Source: JBAWAP01 sp049589355
GTDB taxonomy: Bacteria; Chloroflexota; Anaerolineae; VGOG01
Direction of reading: 5' to 3'
DNA length: 23,654 bases
Assembly: GCA_049589355.1 (NCBI GenBank)
Contig: JBAWAP010000152.1
Coordinates: 1 to 23,654 of the forward strand
Shown here: positions 15,266 through 21,730 of the stretch, one piece after another
Position numbering within the stretch: the stretch's first letter is position 1
Layout: every line of letters begins with the position of its first letter
Notes under the pieces: model-generated
Database searches by the model: none
Told to the model about the DNA's origin: nothing
Seen by the model: only the letters and a program-made list of their open reading frames with translations
Program-made: the position numbers and the translations under genes

Positions 15266-16204
15266 ATGAGAAGGTTGTATTTGAAGGAAGAGGCACTTAA
15301 GAGGATGACGAGCACGCTGGGTGACAAAATGCGCCAGAGTGAGCCCATGTCCCTCCATACCTCCTTTCGCATCGGCGGCCCGGCGGATTTGTACGCTGTG
15401 GCCACGAGTGCCCAGGAACTGACCCTGCTGGTCTCGTTGGCGCGAGAAAACGACACGCCCTACCTCATCATTGGCCAGGGCACCAACATCCTGGTAGCGG
15501 ACGAGGGCATCCGCGGCTTGGTGATAGAGAACAGGCTCCAGGATATGTACTTCGAGGACGACGTAGTTTTATACGCCGAGAGCGGGGCGCTACTGAGAGA
15601 CCTGGCCCGTGAGAGCGCGCGGCGGGGCCTGGGGGGGCTGGAGTGGGCGGTGGGCATCCCCGGCTCGGTCGGAGGGGCTATCGTAGCCAACGCCGGGGCC
15701 TATGATGGCTACGTCGGCGATGTGTTGCGAAGAGCTAGCGTGCTCGGGGCCGATGGCACGTTGCACGAGCTATCCGCCAAGGAACTGGGCTTCGGCTACA
15801 GGACAAGCAAATTCAAGGGACAAGGGGTGGAAGACAACCCAGAGGTCATACTCTCGGCGGAGTTCGTATTGCGTCCAGAGCCTGCCCGGACAATCGCGGA
15901 GAAGATAGCCGATTACACGCAGCGGAGGGAGGAAAGTCAGCCCGCGGAGCCCAGCGCTGGCAGCGTCTTCAAACGCACGGAGCAGTATCCAGCCGGATTT
16001 CTCATTGAACAGGCGGGCCTCAAGGGAGCGTGCATCGGTGGTGCTCAAATCTCGCCCAAACATGCCAATTTCATCGTCAATCTGGGCGAGGCCAGGGCGT
16101 CCGATGTCAAGGCCCTCATTGACTTAGCTCAGGAGCAAGTACAGGAGCAATTTGGCCAGGAGCTGGAACTGGAGATCGAGCTAATAGGGGAGTGGAATGG
16201 CTGA
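15266..16204 (+). CDS. murB: UDP-N-acetylenolpyruvoylglucosamine reductase MurB
   Basis: This FAD enzyme reduces UDP-GlcNAc-enolpyruvate to UDP-MurNAc with NADPH. It shows HTSFRIGGPADLYA, IIGQGTNILVADEGIRG, EWAVGIPGSVGGAIVANAGA, FGYRTSKFK and the catalytic-serine segment AGSVFKRTE, then AGLKGACIGGAQISPKHANF, typical of type II MurB. The start is ambiguous: ATG 15266 (312 aa) or ATG 15305 (299 aa, AAGGAAGAGG about 11 bases upstream). A longer frame back to GTG 15116 would translate the palindromic element at 15130-15228 and is unlikely. The stop overlaps the ddl start (ATGGCTGA), so the pair is coupled. Confidence 0.94.
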   Translation: MRRLYLKEEALKRMTSTLGDKMRQSEPMSLHTSFRIGGPADLYAVATSAQELTLLVSLARENDTPYLIIGQGTNILVADEGIRGLVIENRLQDMYFEDDVVLYAESGALLRDLARESARRGLGGLEWAVGIPGSVGGAIVANAGAYDGYVGDVLRRASVLGADGTLHELSAKELGFGYRTSKFKGQGVEDNPEVILSAEFVLRPEPARTIAEKIADYTQRREESQPAEPSAGSVFKRTEQYPAGFLIEQAGLKGACIGGAQISPKHANFIVNLGEARASDVKALIDLAQEQVQEQFGQELELEIELIGEWNG

Positions 16205-17381
16205 GAAGCTCAGGGTGGGTGTCATCTTCGGCGGGCAGTCTGGCGAGCACGAGGTCTCTTTGGTCTCTGCCCAAGGCATCATGCAGGCCATGGATAAAGA
16301 GAAGTACGAGATAATCCCCATTGGCATCACCAAAGAGGGACGCTGGCTGACCAGCGGTGAGCCCATGAAGTTGCTACAGTCCCCCCACTCTGTCCCCCTC
16401 TCTGTCTCCCCCCCGAGTAGGGGGGATGAAAGGGGGGGCGCGGAACGGGCAGAACCGGGCACGCGGGAGCTGGTGCCGAGGAATACCTGTACTGAGCCCA
16501 GCCGAAGTAGGCGTGACCTGGTGCCAGGCACTCGCGAAACCGGGTTTCCTCAAGTTGACGTCGTCTTCCCCGTTTTGCATGGCCCTTATGGGGAGGACGG
16601 CACGGTACAGGGCCTCTTGGAGCTGGCCGACATACCATACGTTGGGGCAGGGGTGCTGGGGTCGGCCCTGGGGATGGATAAGATCGCTATGAAGGGCATC
16701 TTCAGGAGCTATGGGCTGCCTGTGGTGGAGCACCTGGAGCTCAAGCGCAAGGATTGGGAACGGGACCATGAGGCCATGATGGAGCTTATTGAAAAGAAGT
16801 TGGGTTACCCTTGTTTCATCAAGCCGGCCAACCTTGGCTCCAGCGTGGGCATTTCCAAGATCCACGAGCGCAGTGAGTTGGCTCCGGCCTTGGACCTGGC
16901 AGCTCGCTACGACCGCAGGATGCTGGCCGAGCGAGCCGTGAACGCGCGGGAGATCGAGTGCAGCGTCCTGGGCAACGACGAGCCCATCGCCTCGGTGCCG
17001 GGGGAAATCGTCCCCTGTCGTGAGTTTTACGACTACATCGCCAAGTACATAGATGACCGATCGGAGTTGATCATTCCCGCCGACCTGTCACCGGAGTTGA
17101 CTCGACGGATACAGGAATTAGCCATCGCCGCTTTCCTGGCTGTGGACTGTGCAGGGATGGCCCGGGTTGATTTCTTGCTGGATAGGGATACGGGGGAGCT
17201 CTACGTTGGCGAGCTGAACACCATACCTGGCTTCACGCCCATCAGTATGTATCCCAAGTTGTGGGAGGCCAGCGGTATTCCGTATTCGGAGCTCATTGAC
17301 CGACTGATCGAGCTGGCGTTAGAAAGGCGTGCTGACAATAGCAGATCGGAGACATCCTACAGCCCAGAGCAGTCCGAGTAA
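16197..17381 (+). CDS. ddl: D-alanine--D-alanine ligase Ddl
   Basis: This ATP-grasp enzyme makes D-Ala-D-Ala for MurF. It starts MAEKLRVGVIFGGQSGEHEV (ATG 16197, GGGGAG about 6 bases upstream), and continues with VDVVFPVLHGPYGEDGTVQG, GSALGMDKIAMK, the ATP-grasp CFIKPANLGSSVGISKI, and VGELNTIPGFTPISMYPKLW. Between LTSGEPMKLL and VDVVFPV (residues about 62-119) lie roughly 55 residues of low-complexity, Pro/Arg/Ser-rich sequence, encoded by a composite of several repeats (16378-16553). Family members have a variable loop here but rarely one this long. Start overlaps the murB stop by 8 bp. Confidence 0.95.
   Translation: MAEKLRVGVIFGGQSGEHEVSLVSAQGIMQAMDKEKYEIIPIGITKEGRWLTSGEPMKLLQSPHSVPLSVSPPSRGDERGGAERAEPGTRELVPRNTCTEPSRSRRDLVPGTRETGFPQVDVVFPVLHGPYGEDGTVQGLLELADIPYVGAGVLGSALGMDKIAMKGIFRSYGLPVVEHLELKRKDWERDHEAMMELIEKKLGYPCFIKPANLGSSVGISKIHERSELAPALDLAARYDRRMLAERAVNAREIECSVLGNDEPIASVPGEIVPCREFYDYIAKYIDDRSELIIPADLSPELTRRIQELAIAAFLAVDCAGMARVDFLLDRDTGELYVGELNTIPGFTPISMYPKLWEASGIPYSELIDRLIELALERRADNSRSETSYSPEQSE
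16378..16553 (+). repeat. Composite in-frame repeat cluster inside ddl
   Basis: At least three repeat types lie side by side. A C-rich/G-rich pair (16380-16437) has CCCCCCACTCTG, CCCCCCCGAGTAGGGGGGA and GGGGGGG runs that can pair. A CTGAGCCCAGCCGAAGTA segment (about 16492-16509) resembles the TTCGACAAGCTCAG family in inverse sense. CCTGGTGCCAGGCAC and GAAACCGGGTTTCCT palindromes follow (about 16516-16548). All are read through in the Ddl frame. This looks like serial insertion at one tolerated loop. Confidence 0.68.
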
Positions 17382-17387
17382 TTCATC

Positions 17388-17487
17388 AGAAACCAGGTTT
17401 TGGGCCGAAGAGTGTAGCCTTTCGCACCGTGTGGAGCTCCAATAGCAACAGTTCGTACATTTCAAGTGGGAGAAAAACCTGGTTTCT
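17388..17487 (+). repeat. 100-bp MITE-like element upstream of ftsQ
   Basis: Perfect 14-bp inverted termini AGAAACCAGGTTTT (17388-17401) and AAAACCTGGTTTCT (17474-17487) flank a 72-bp centre. Length and termini match the element upstream of murB (99 bp, AGAAACCCGTTTTCT), while the centres differ, so these are probably diverged members of one family. The ftsQ ATG is 14 bp beyond the right end, so the element forms nearly the whole ddl-ftsQ spacer. Confidence 0.75.
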
Positions 17488-17500
17488 CCAAAGAAGTGCT

Positions 17501-18295
17501 ATGCGCCGCAGGTCATCGAAGCAAAAATCAAGGAAGCGCTCCAAAGCCAAGCGAGGCCACGCTTACGAAATCGCCAAGGCAAGCATAAAGCTATCATCGA
17601 GGCCGCTGGTCGGGTTATGGCAGCTCAGAGGGGGCGTGGCGTTGAGCGTGCTTTTGCTGGCAGCCCTGAGTCTGTTAACAAGCCAATTCTTCACCAACTA
17701 TGGGTTCTATATCTACGAGGCTACGGTGCAAGGCAACCAATTTGTTGAGGCGGATGAGATCTACGCTGCCAGTGGCTTGGAGGGGATGAGCATATTCTGG
17801 ATCAACCCCGAACAAGTGGAGGCTGCCATCTGCAACTTGCTGGGGGTCAAGGAGGCCAGGGTCAACTGCCGGCTGCCTAACCAGGTGACGATCGAGGTAC
17901 TGGAGCGCCAGCCACAGATTATCTGGCAAAGGGGTGAGGCACGCTATTGGGTTGACGATCTGGGCATTATCCTCCCTCTGAGAGGTGAGTTGGAGGGGAT
18001 GCTCTTGATCCAGGACCTAAGAACAGGCCCCCTTGAAGCTAGCGATCGCATTGATCCTGAGGTTATCACGTCAGCACTAGATCTGCGGCGGCTCCTTCCG
18101 GAAGCAACCGCCTTTCAGTATTCTGAGGACAAGGGGTTTAGTTTTGACCAAAGGGGCTATCCTATCTACTTCGGCACGGGCGACATGGCGGAGAAAGTGG
18201 CTATCTTGAACGCCCTGCTCCAGGAGCTTGCATCTGAGGGGATTAAGCCAGAGTTCGTGGACGTGCGCTTCAAGGAGAGCCCTTGCTACAAGTAA
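17501..18295 (+). CDS. ftsQ: Cell division protein FtsQ (POTRA domain)
   Basis: A bitopic divisome protein that binds FtsL/FtsB-type partners. The 264 residues begin with a strongly basic tail (MRRRSSKQKSRKRSKAKRG), then a membrane helix at about 44-64 (VALSVLLLAALSLLTS). A POTRA domain follows (IYEATVQGNQFVEADEIYAA...GMSIFWIN), then the FtsQ/DivIB domain with VNCRLPNQVTIEVLERQPQ and the WVDDLGIILP strand. I chose ATG 17501: the frame extends upstream to GTG/ATG at 17429, but that part is the palindromic element. Purine-rich AAGAAG precedes the start. Sequence and position both fit. Confidence 0.9.
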   Translation: MRRRSSKQKSRKRSKAKRGHAYEIAKASIKLSSRPLVGLWQLRGGVALSVLLLAALSLLTSQFFTNYGFYIYEATVQGNQFVEADEIYAASGLEGMSIFWINPEQVEAAICNLLGVKEARVNCRLPNQVTIEVLERQPQIIWQRGEARYWVDDLGIILPLRGELEGMLLIQDLRTGPLEASDRIDPEVITSALDLRRLLPEATAFQYSEDKGFSFDQRGYPIYFGTGDMAEKVAILNALLQELASEGIKPEFVDVRFKESPCYK

Positions 18296-18314
18296 TAGTC
18301 ATAGGCGAACTGCT

Positions 18315-18638
18315 ATGTGGTTACCGATCATCGGCTTGCTGGTTGGCATCGTCATTGGCTCCATATTTTCCATAACCATACCCGCACCATACTCGCGCTA
18401 CACCGCCATAGCCATCCTGGCCGCTTCGGACTCCATATTGGGCGCGGCGCGGGCCTACCTAGAGGGCCAATACGACAACAGGATTTTCATTAGCGGCTTT
18501 TGTATCAATGCTCTCTTGGCCGGGTTTTTGACCTTCGTAGGCGACCGCTTGGGTGTCGAGCTCTACTATGCGGCTATCGTGGCTTTCGGCGTGCGCCTCT
18601 TTAACAACCTGGCCATTATCCGCCGCCATTTCCTATAA
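18315..18638 (+). CDS. sbp: Small basic protein (Sbp family, DUF1290)
   Basis: A 107-residue membrane protein with three hydrophobic segments (about 3-24, 32-50, 60-100). The stretch RYTAIAILAASDSILGAARA and the ends YDNRIFISGFCINALLAGFL and FNNLAIIRRHF are typical of the small basic protein found between ftsQ and ftsA/ftsZ in Gram-positive-type dcw clusters. The biochemical role is unknown. ATG 18315 is chosen because the product then starts directly at the first helix; the frame further upstream is a shadow of ftsQ. It follows ftsQ by 19 bp, so both share an mRNA. Confidence 0.87.
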   Translation: MWLPIIGLLVGIVIGSIFSITIPAPYSRYTAIAILAASDSILGAARAYLEGQYDNRIFISGFCINALLAGFLTFVGDRLGVELYYAAIVAFGVRLFNNLAIIRRHFL

Positions 18639-18681
18639 CCTATTGCCTGTAGAGAGGTTGGTGCCTTTAAGAACCTCATTG

Positions 18682-18745
18682 AACCAATGACCATCAGGTT
18701 GAGGACCAGACCAACTGACCATCTGACCAAGGACCATCAGACCAA
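18682..18745 (+). repeat. GACCA word array before ftsA
   Basis: About eight copies of (T)GACCA or GGACCA with spacers of 2-6 bases (for example CAATGACCATCAGG, ACTGACCATCTGACC and AAGGACCATCAGACC) fill most of the 121-bp sbp-ftsA spacer. The words resemble the ATGACCAATG words after murF, so this may be another member of that loose family. The ftsA ribosome-binding site begins right after it. Confidence 0.6.
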
Positions 18746-18759
18746 AAGCGAGGATCGCA

Positions 18760-19977
18760 TTGGAGAGAACCGTCGTAAGCATTGACGTTGGCACCACCAA
18801 GGTTTGTACCCTGGTAGGCGAGGTGGACGAGGAGGGCGCCTTGAGTATCGTGGGTGTAGGCGTGGCTCCCTCGAAGGGATTGCGCAAGGGGGTGGTGGTC
18901 AACGTCAGCGAGACCACCGAAGCCATCGCTGCCTCTGTAGAGAAAGCGGAACGCATCTCCGGCTACCAGATTGGGCGTGCTCACGTTGGCGTGGCCGGTG
19001 CACACATTTCTTCTTTCAACAGTCGAGGTGTGGTAGCTATCTCGAGAGGCCATAGCATAATCCAGGACGACGTTAGCCGCGTTATGAGCGCGGCCTTGGC
19101 CATTGCTATCCCCCACAATCGCGAGGTCATCCACATCATACCCCGTGGCTACACTGTAGATGGGCAAGATGGAGTGCGTGACCCTCTGGGTATGCACGGC
19201 TTCCGGTTGGAGGTGGAGGCCCACATCATTACCGGGGCCGCAACCTCCATCCACAACCTGGTTAAGTGTATCAACCAGGTGGGCATCGAAATAGACGAAC
19301 TCGTCTTAGCCCCGTTGGCTTCAGGGGAGGCCGTTTTGACCGATAATGAGCGGGAGATGGGCGTCGTCCTGGCCGACATCGGTGGAGGCACCACGGATAT
19401 GGCTGTCTTCATCGAGGGCAGCATCTGGCACGCCGTAGTGCTACCCATCGGCGGCAATCATCTGACCAACGATGTGGCCGTCGGCCTTCGTGCCCCCTTC
19501 GCTACGGCCGAAGAGGTCAAGGAGAAATACGGCTACGCTCGTTCGGAGGGCATCCCTGCCGATGAGACTGTTGACGTGGCCGTCTTCGGGGGGGACTCAC
19601 GGCAGACCATATCCCGCCGGGTTCTCTCGAAGATCATTGAGGCCCGGGCGGCAGAGATATTCAGTCTCATGCTGCAAGAGGTGAAGCGCTCCGGCTACGA
19701 TGGCCTGTTGCCGGCTGGCGTCGTCCTGTGCGGGGGGACGGCGCAGTTGGCCGGGATCAGGGAATTAGGCCGTGAGATAATGCAATTGCCAGCGCGGATT
19801 GGCGTGCCTGGTGATTTGCGGGGCTTGGTTGATGTGCTCTGCAGCCCCGCCTATGCGACCGGCGTTGGCTTGCTGCAGTGGGGATTGCGCGAGGAAGCTG
19901 CCCTACCCCCCAGAGAGAGGCCAGGTGGCCTTTGGCAGCGCGTCGTCCAGTGGCTTAGATCTTTTCTACCAGGCTGA
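18760..19977 (+). CDS. ftsA: Cell division protein FtsA (actin-like)
   Basis: An actin-family ATPase that anchors FtsZ to the membrane. TTG 18760 gives MERTVVSIDVGTTKVCTLVG (the phosphate-1 motif), with GAGGA five bases upstream. Other motifs are the 1C-domain RGYTVDGQDGVRDPLGMHG, LADIGGGTTDMAVF (phosphate-2), and AGVVLCGGTAQLAGI (adenosine). The C-terminus, GGLWQRVVQWLRSFLPG, is an amphipathic helix of the kind that binds membrane. At 405 aa the length is normal. There is no ATG nearby that would give a fitting start, so TTG use seems real. ftsZ follows after 93 bp. Confidence 0.95.
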   Translation: MERTVVSIDVGTTKVCTLVGEVDEEGALSIVGVGVAPSKGLRKGVVVNVSETTEAIAASVEKAERISGYQIGRAHVGVAGAHISSFNSRGVVAISRGHSIIQDDVSRVMSAALAIAIPHNREVIHIIPRGYTVDGQDGVRDPLGMHGFRLEVEAHIITGAATSIHNLVKCINQVGIEIDELVLAPLASGEAVLTDNEREMGVVLADIGGGTTDMAVFIEGSIWHAVVLPIGGNHLTNDVAVGLRAPFATAEEVKEKYGYARSEGIPADETVDVAVFGGDSRQTISRRVLSKIIEARAAEIFSLMLQEVKRSGYDGLLPAGVVLCGGTAQLAGIRELGREIMQLPARIGVPGDLRGLVDVLCSPAYATGVGLLQWGLREEAALPPRERPGGLWQRVVQWLRSFLPG

Positions 19978-20070
19978 GGTCCAAAAGGACATCCGCGTTT
20001 AGCGCGTGATCAATCAAAACCATTACATCATGATTCACAAAACTATGTAACACTACAAGGAGGAAAGAGG

Positions 20071-21123
20071 ATGCAAGGCATACCGGAAGTGGAAAACTTC
20101 GCTCAAATCAGGGTGATAGGCATTGGTGGCGGTGGTTGCAATGCTATCAACCGCATGATAGACGAGGGGCTGCAGGGCGTGGAGTTCATTGCCGTTAACA
20201 CCGATGCTCAGGCCCTGATGCTATCCAATGCCCCGCGACGCATTCGCATCGGCGAAAAGCTGACCAAAGGCTTGGGCTCAGGTGGCGATCCTGAGATTGG
20301 CCTCAAGGCGGTGGAGGAGTCCAGCGACGAGCTCTATGAGGCCCTCAAGGGTTCGGACATGGTCTTCCTCACCGCTGGCATCGGTGGCGGGACGGGGACG
20401 GGAGCCGCACCTCTCATTGGCCAAATCGCCAAAGAGGTGGGAGCCTTAACCATTGGCGTGGTCACCAAGCCCTTCACCTTCGAGGGCCGGCGCCGACAGC
20501 AGGTAGCCGAGGAAGGTATCGAGAAGCTCAAGGAGAAGGTGGACACCCTCATCGTTATCCCCAACGACCGCTTGCTGCAGATCGTGGACAAGAAGGCTTC
20601 TCTCCAGCAGGCGTTCGGGATGGCCGATGACGTCTTGCGCCAGGGCATCCAGGGCATCTCGGAGCTGATCACTGTGCCTGGGCTCATCAATTTGGACTTT
20701 GCTGACGTGCGGACCATCATGGCTGAGGGTGGGGCCGCGCTGATGGCCATAGGCCGGGCCAGCGGCGACAACCGAGCTGTCGAGGCGGCACAGGCGGCTA
20801 TCTCCAGCTCCCTCCTGGATATCACCATTGATGGGGCGCGGGGGATTCTCTTCAACGTCACCGGTGGCCTCAATCTAAGCCTCTTCGAGGTCAATCAGGC
20901 GGCGGAGATCATCAAGGAGACGGCTCATCCAGACGTTAACATCATCTTCGGGGCCGTCATTGACCCTGAGAAGGAGGATGATATCCAGATCACGGTCATC
21001 GCCACTGGATTCGACGTTACGGACCAGCAGAAGCCTGCTGCTGCTCCTAAGCGGGCCATCGAGTTCCCGGTGCGCACCTTCGACAGGGAAGATCTAGACA
21101 TTCCGGCCTTCCTGCGCCGCTAA
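20071..21123 (+). CDS. ftsZ: Cell division protein FtsZ (tubulin-like GTPase)
   Basis: Polymerises into the division ring. It has IRVIGIGGGGCNAINRM, the tubulin signature GGGTGTG (residues 105-111), GVVTKPFTFEGRRR, NDRLL, the T7 loop N207-LDFADV, and a C-terminal DLDIPAFLRR that matches the conserved tail bound by FtsA. The linker between core and tail is short (about 25 residues), giving 350 aa. ATG 20071 has a very strong ribosome-binding site (AAGGAGGAAAGAGG), the best in the cluster, fitting the high FtsZ levels usually needed. The 93-bp spacer ahead holds only a weak promoter-like TTACAT...TATGTA pair. Confidence 0.97.
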   Translation: MQGIPEVENFAQIRVIGIGGGGCNAINRMIDEGLQGVEFIAVNTDAQALMLSNAPRRIRIGEKLTKGLGSGGDPEIGLKAVEESSDELYEALKGSDMVFLTAGIGGGTGTGAAPLIGQIAKEVGALTIGVVTKPFTFEGRRRQQVAEEGIEKLKEKVDTLIVIPNDRLLQIVDKKASLQQAFGMADDVLRQGIQGISELITVPGLINLDFADVRTIMAEGGAALMAIGRASGDNRAVEAAQAAISSSLLDITIDGARGILFNVTGGLNLSLFEVNQAAEIIKETAHPDVNIIFGAVIDPEKEDDIQITVIATGFDVTDQQKPAAAPKRAIEFPVRTFDREDLDIPAFLRR

Positions 21124-21192
21124 GCATAATAGCATAATTTCATGAAGCCAGAACTGCCAGTGCAAGAGTAGTCTCTGGAGGCACCAGTTGGC

Positions 21193-21249
21193 CGTGAAAC
21201 GTGAAGACGTGAAGCGTGGATCACGCATCACTTTATCGCGCATCACGGG
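21193..21249 (+). repeat. CGTGAA/ATCACG inverted word array after ftsZ
   Basis: CGTGAA-type words (CGTGAAACGTGAAGACG, then TGAAGCGTGG) are followed by ATCACGCATCAC and CGCATCACGG, so the two halves can pair. The ATCACG word is the one repeated inside murD (7826-7861). It lies in the 607-bp region between ftsZ and nrdR. Confidence 0.68.
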
Positions 21250-21304
21250 CAGTAGGTTAGTTACGCTTGCTGGTTGATATTCTAACTTTGGGAGGTGATA
21301 GACT

Positions 21305-21346
21305 ATGATGTTTAGGCGGAGCTATCCAACGTTTCCCCCCTTGTAA
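21305..21346 (+). CDS. Possible 13-codon leader peptide after ftsZ
   Basis: ATG 21305 (or 21308) follows GGAGGTGA (21291-21298) at good spacing and reads MMFRRSYPTFPPL, then TAA. The ribosome-binding site is stronger than those of several real genes here, which is odd for such a short frame. It is followed by a long hairpin (21416-21461). It could be a leader peptide, the remnant of a lost gene, or chance. Minus-strand and other frames here show nothing convincing. Confidence 0.25.
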   Translation: MMFRRSYPTFPPL

Positions 21347-21415
21347 CATACCCCTGCTGTAGATGCTAGTCCGGCAGCCTTGTCCACCTCTTCGGTGCTC
21401 ATTGGGGATGTGTTC

Positions 21416-21461
21416 CCGCGTTCCATCGCCGATCTGAGCACATTGGGCGATGGAATCGCGG
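21416..21461 (+). other. Strong hairpin with possible pseudoknot, ftsZ-nrdR spacer
   Basis: TTCCATCGCC (21421-21430) pairs perfectly with GGCGATGGAA (21446-21455). CCGCG before it and CGCGG after it extend the stem around one bulged T, about 15 bp in all. The loop contains TGAGCAC (about 21435-21441), which is complementary to GTGCTCA about 40 bases upstream, so a pseudoknot is possible. No U-run follows. Function unknown; an RNA element or a repeat are both possible. Confidence 0.4.
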
Positions 21462-21489
21462 TCCGTCCCAAGCGCCAGGTAACCACTTA

Positions 21490-21520
21490 CTCCCCCTTCC
21501 CCTTCGCTGGGAAGGGGGAG
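21490..21520. repeat. C/G-rich inverted repeat, possible terminator
   Basis: CTCCCCCTTCCC (21490-21501) pairs perfectly with GGGAAGGGGGAG (21509-21520) around CTTCGCT. It resembles the C-rich/G-rich repeat in ddl. It is followed by AGTCATTTTA, a weak T-run, so it may also end transcripts from ftsZ, but it is mainly a repeat by composition. Confidence 0.6.
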
Positions 21521-21541
21521 AGTCATTTTAGACAACTATAA

Positions 21542-21584
21542 AAAAGCTTAAAATTTTGAGATTCAGGCTGAATTTTGAGCTTTT
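21542..21584. terminator. AT-rich inverted repeat before nrdR, possible bidirectional terminator
   Basis: AAAAGCTTAAAATT (21542-21555) pairs with AATTTTGAGCTTTT (21571-21584), 13 of 14 positions plus one G-T pair, around a 15-nt loop. The A-run on one side and T-run on the other would suit termination in both directions, though the stem is poor in GC. It lies just ahead of the nrdR promoter. It could equally be another small repeat. Confidence 0.4.
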
Positions 21585-21588
21585 CCCC

Positions 21589-21617
21589 TTGCCAATCTTG
21601 CCCTTTTGTGGTATCAT
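21589..21617 (+). promoter_or_regulatory. Sigma70-type promoter of nrdR
   Basis: TTGCCA (21589-21594, five of six to consensus) and TATCAT (21612-21617, five of six) are separated by 17 bp. The predicted start is near 21624, directly before the first NrdR-type box, leaving a leader of about 105 nt. Confidence 0.62.
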
Positions 21618-21630
21618 TATAAAGCTCGTG

Positions 21631-21678
21631 CCACAATATATTGTATTGTATTTCGATCTTGAATACAACCCGTTGTGG
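21631..21678 (+). promoter_or_regulatory. Pair of NrdR-type boxes upstream of nrdR
   Basis: A perfect 12-bp palindrome ACAATATATTGT (21633-21644) matches the core of the known NrdR box (ACAcwATATAtwgTGT-like). A second, weaker palindrome ACAACCCGTTGT (21665-21676) is centred 32 bp away, three helical turns, which is the spacing known for paired NrdR boxes. Both lie just downstream of the predicted start. This suggests autoregulation of nrdR. The second box lacks the AT-rich centre. Confidence 0.66.
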
Positions 21679-21730
21679 TACACCACATCAAAGCAGAAGC
21701 ATCAGTGATCATCACTAGGAGGTCTGAGAT

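Noticed and set aside
19978..20070. Dedicated ftsZ promoter (TTACAT...TATGTA)
   Set aside because: Both boxes match poorly and the spacer is 15 bp, so it was not listed as a feature.
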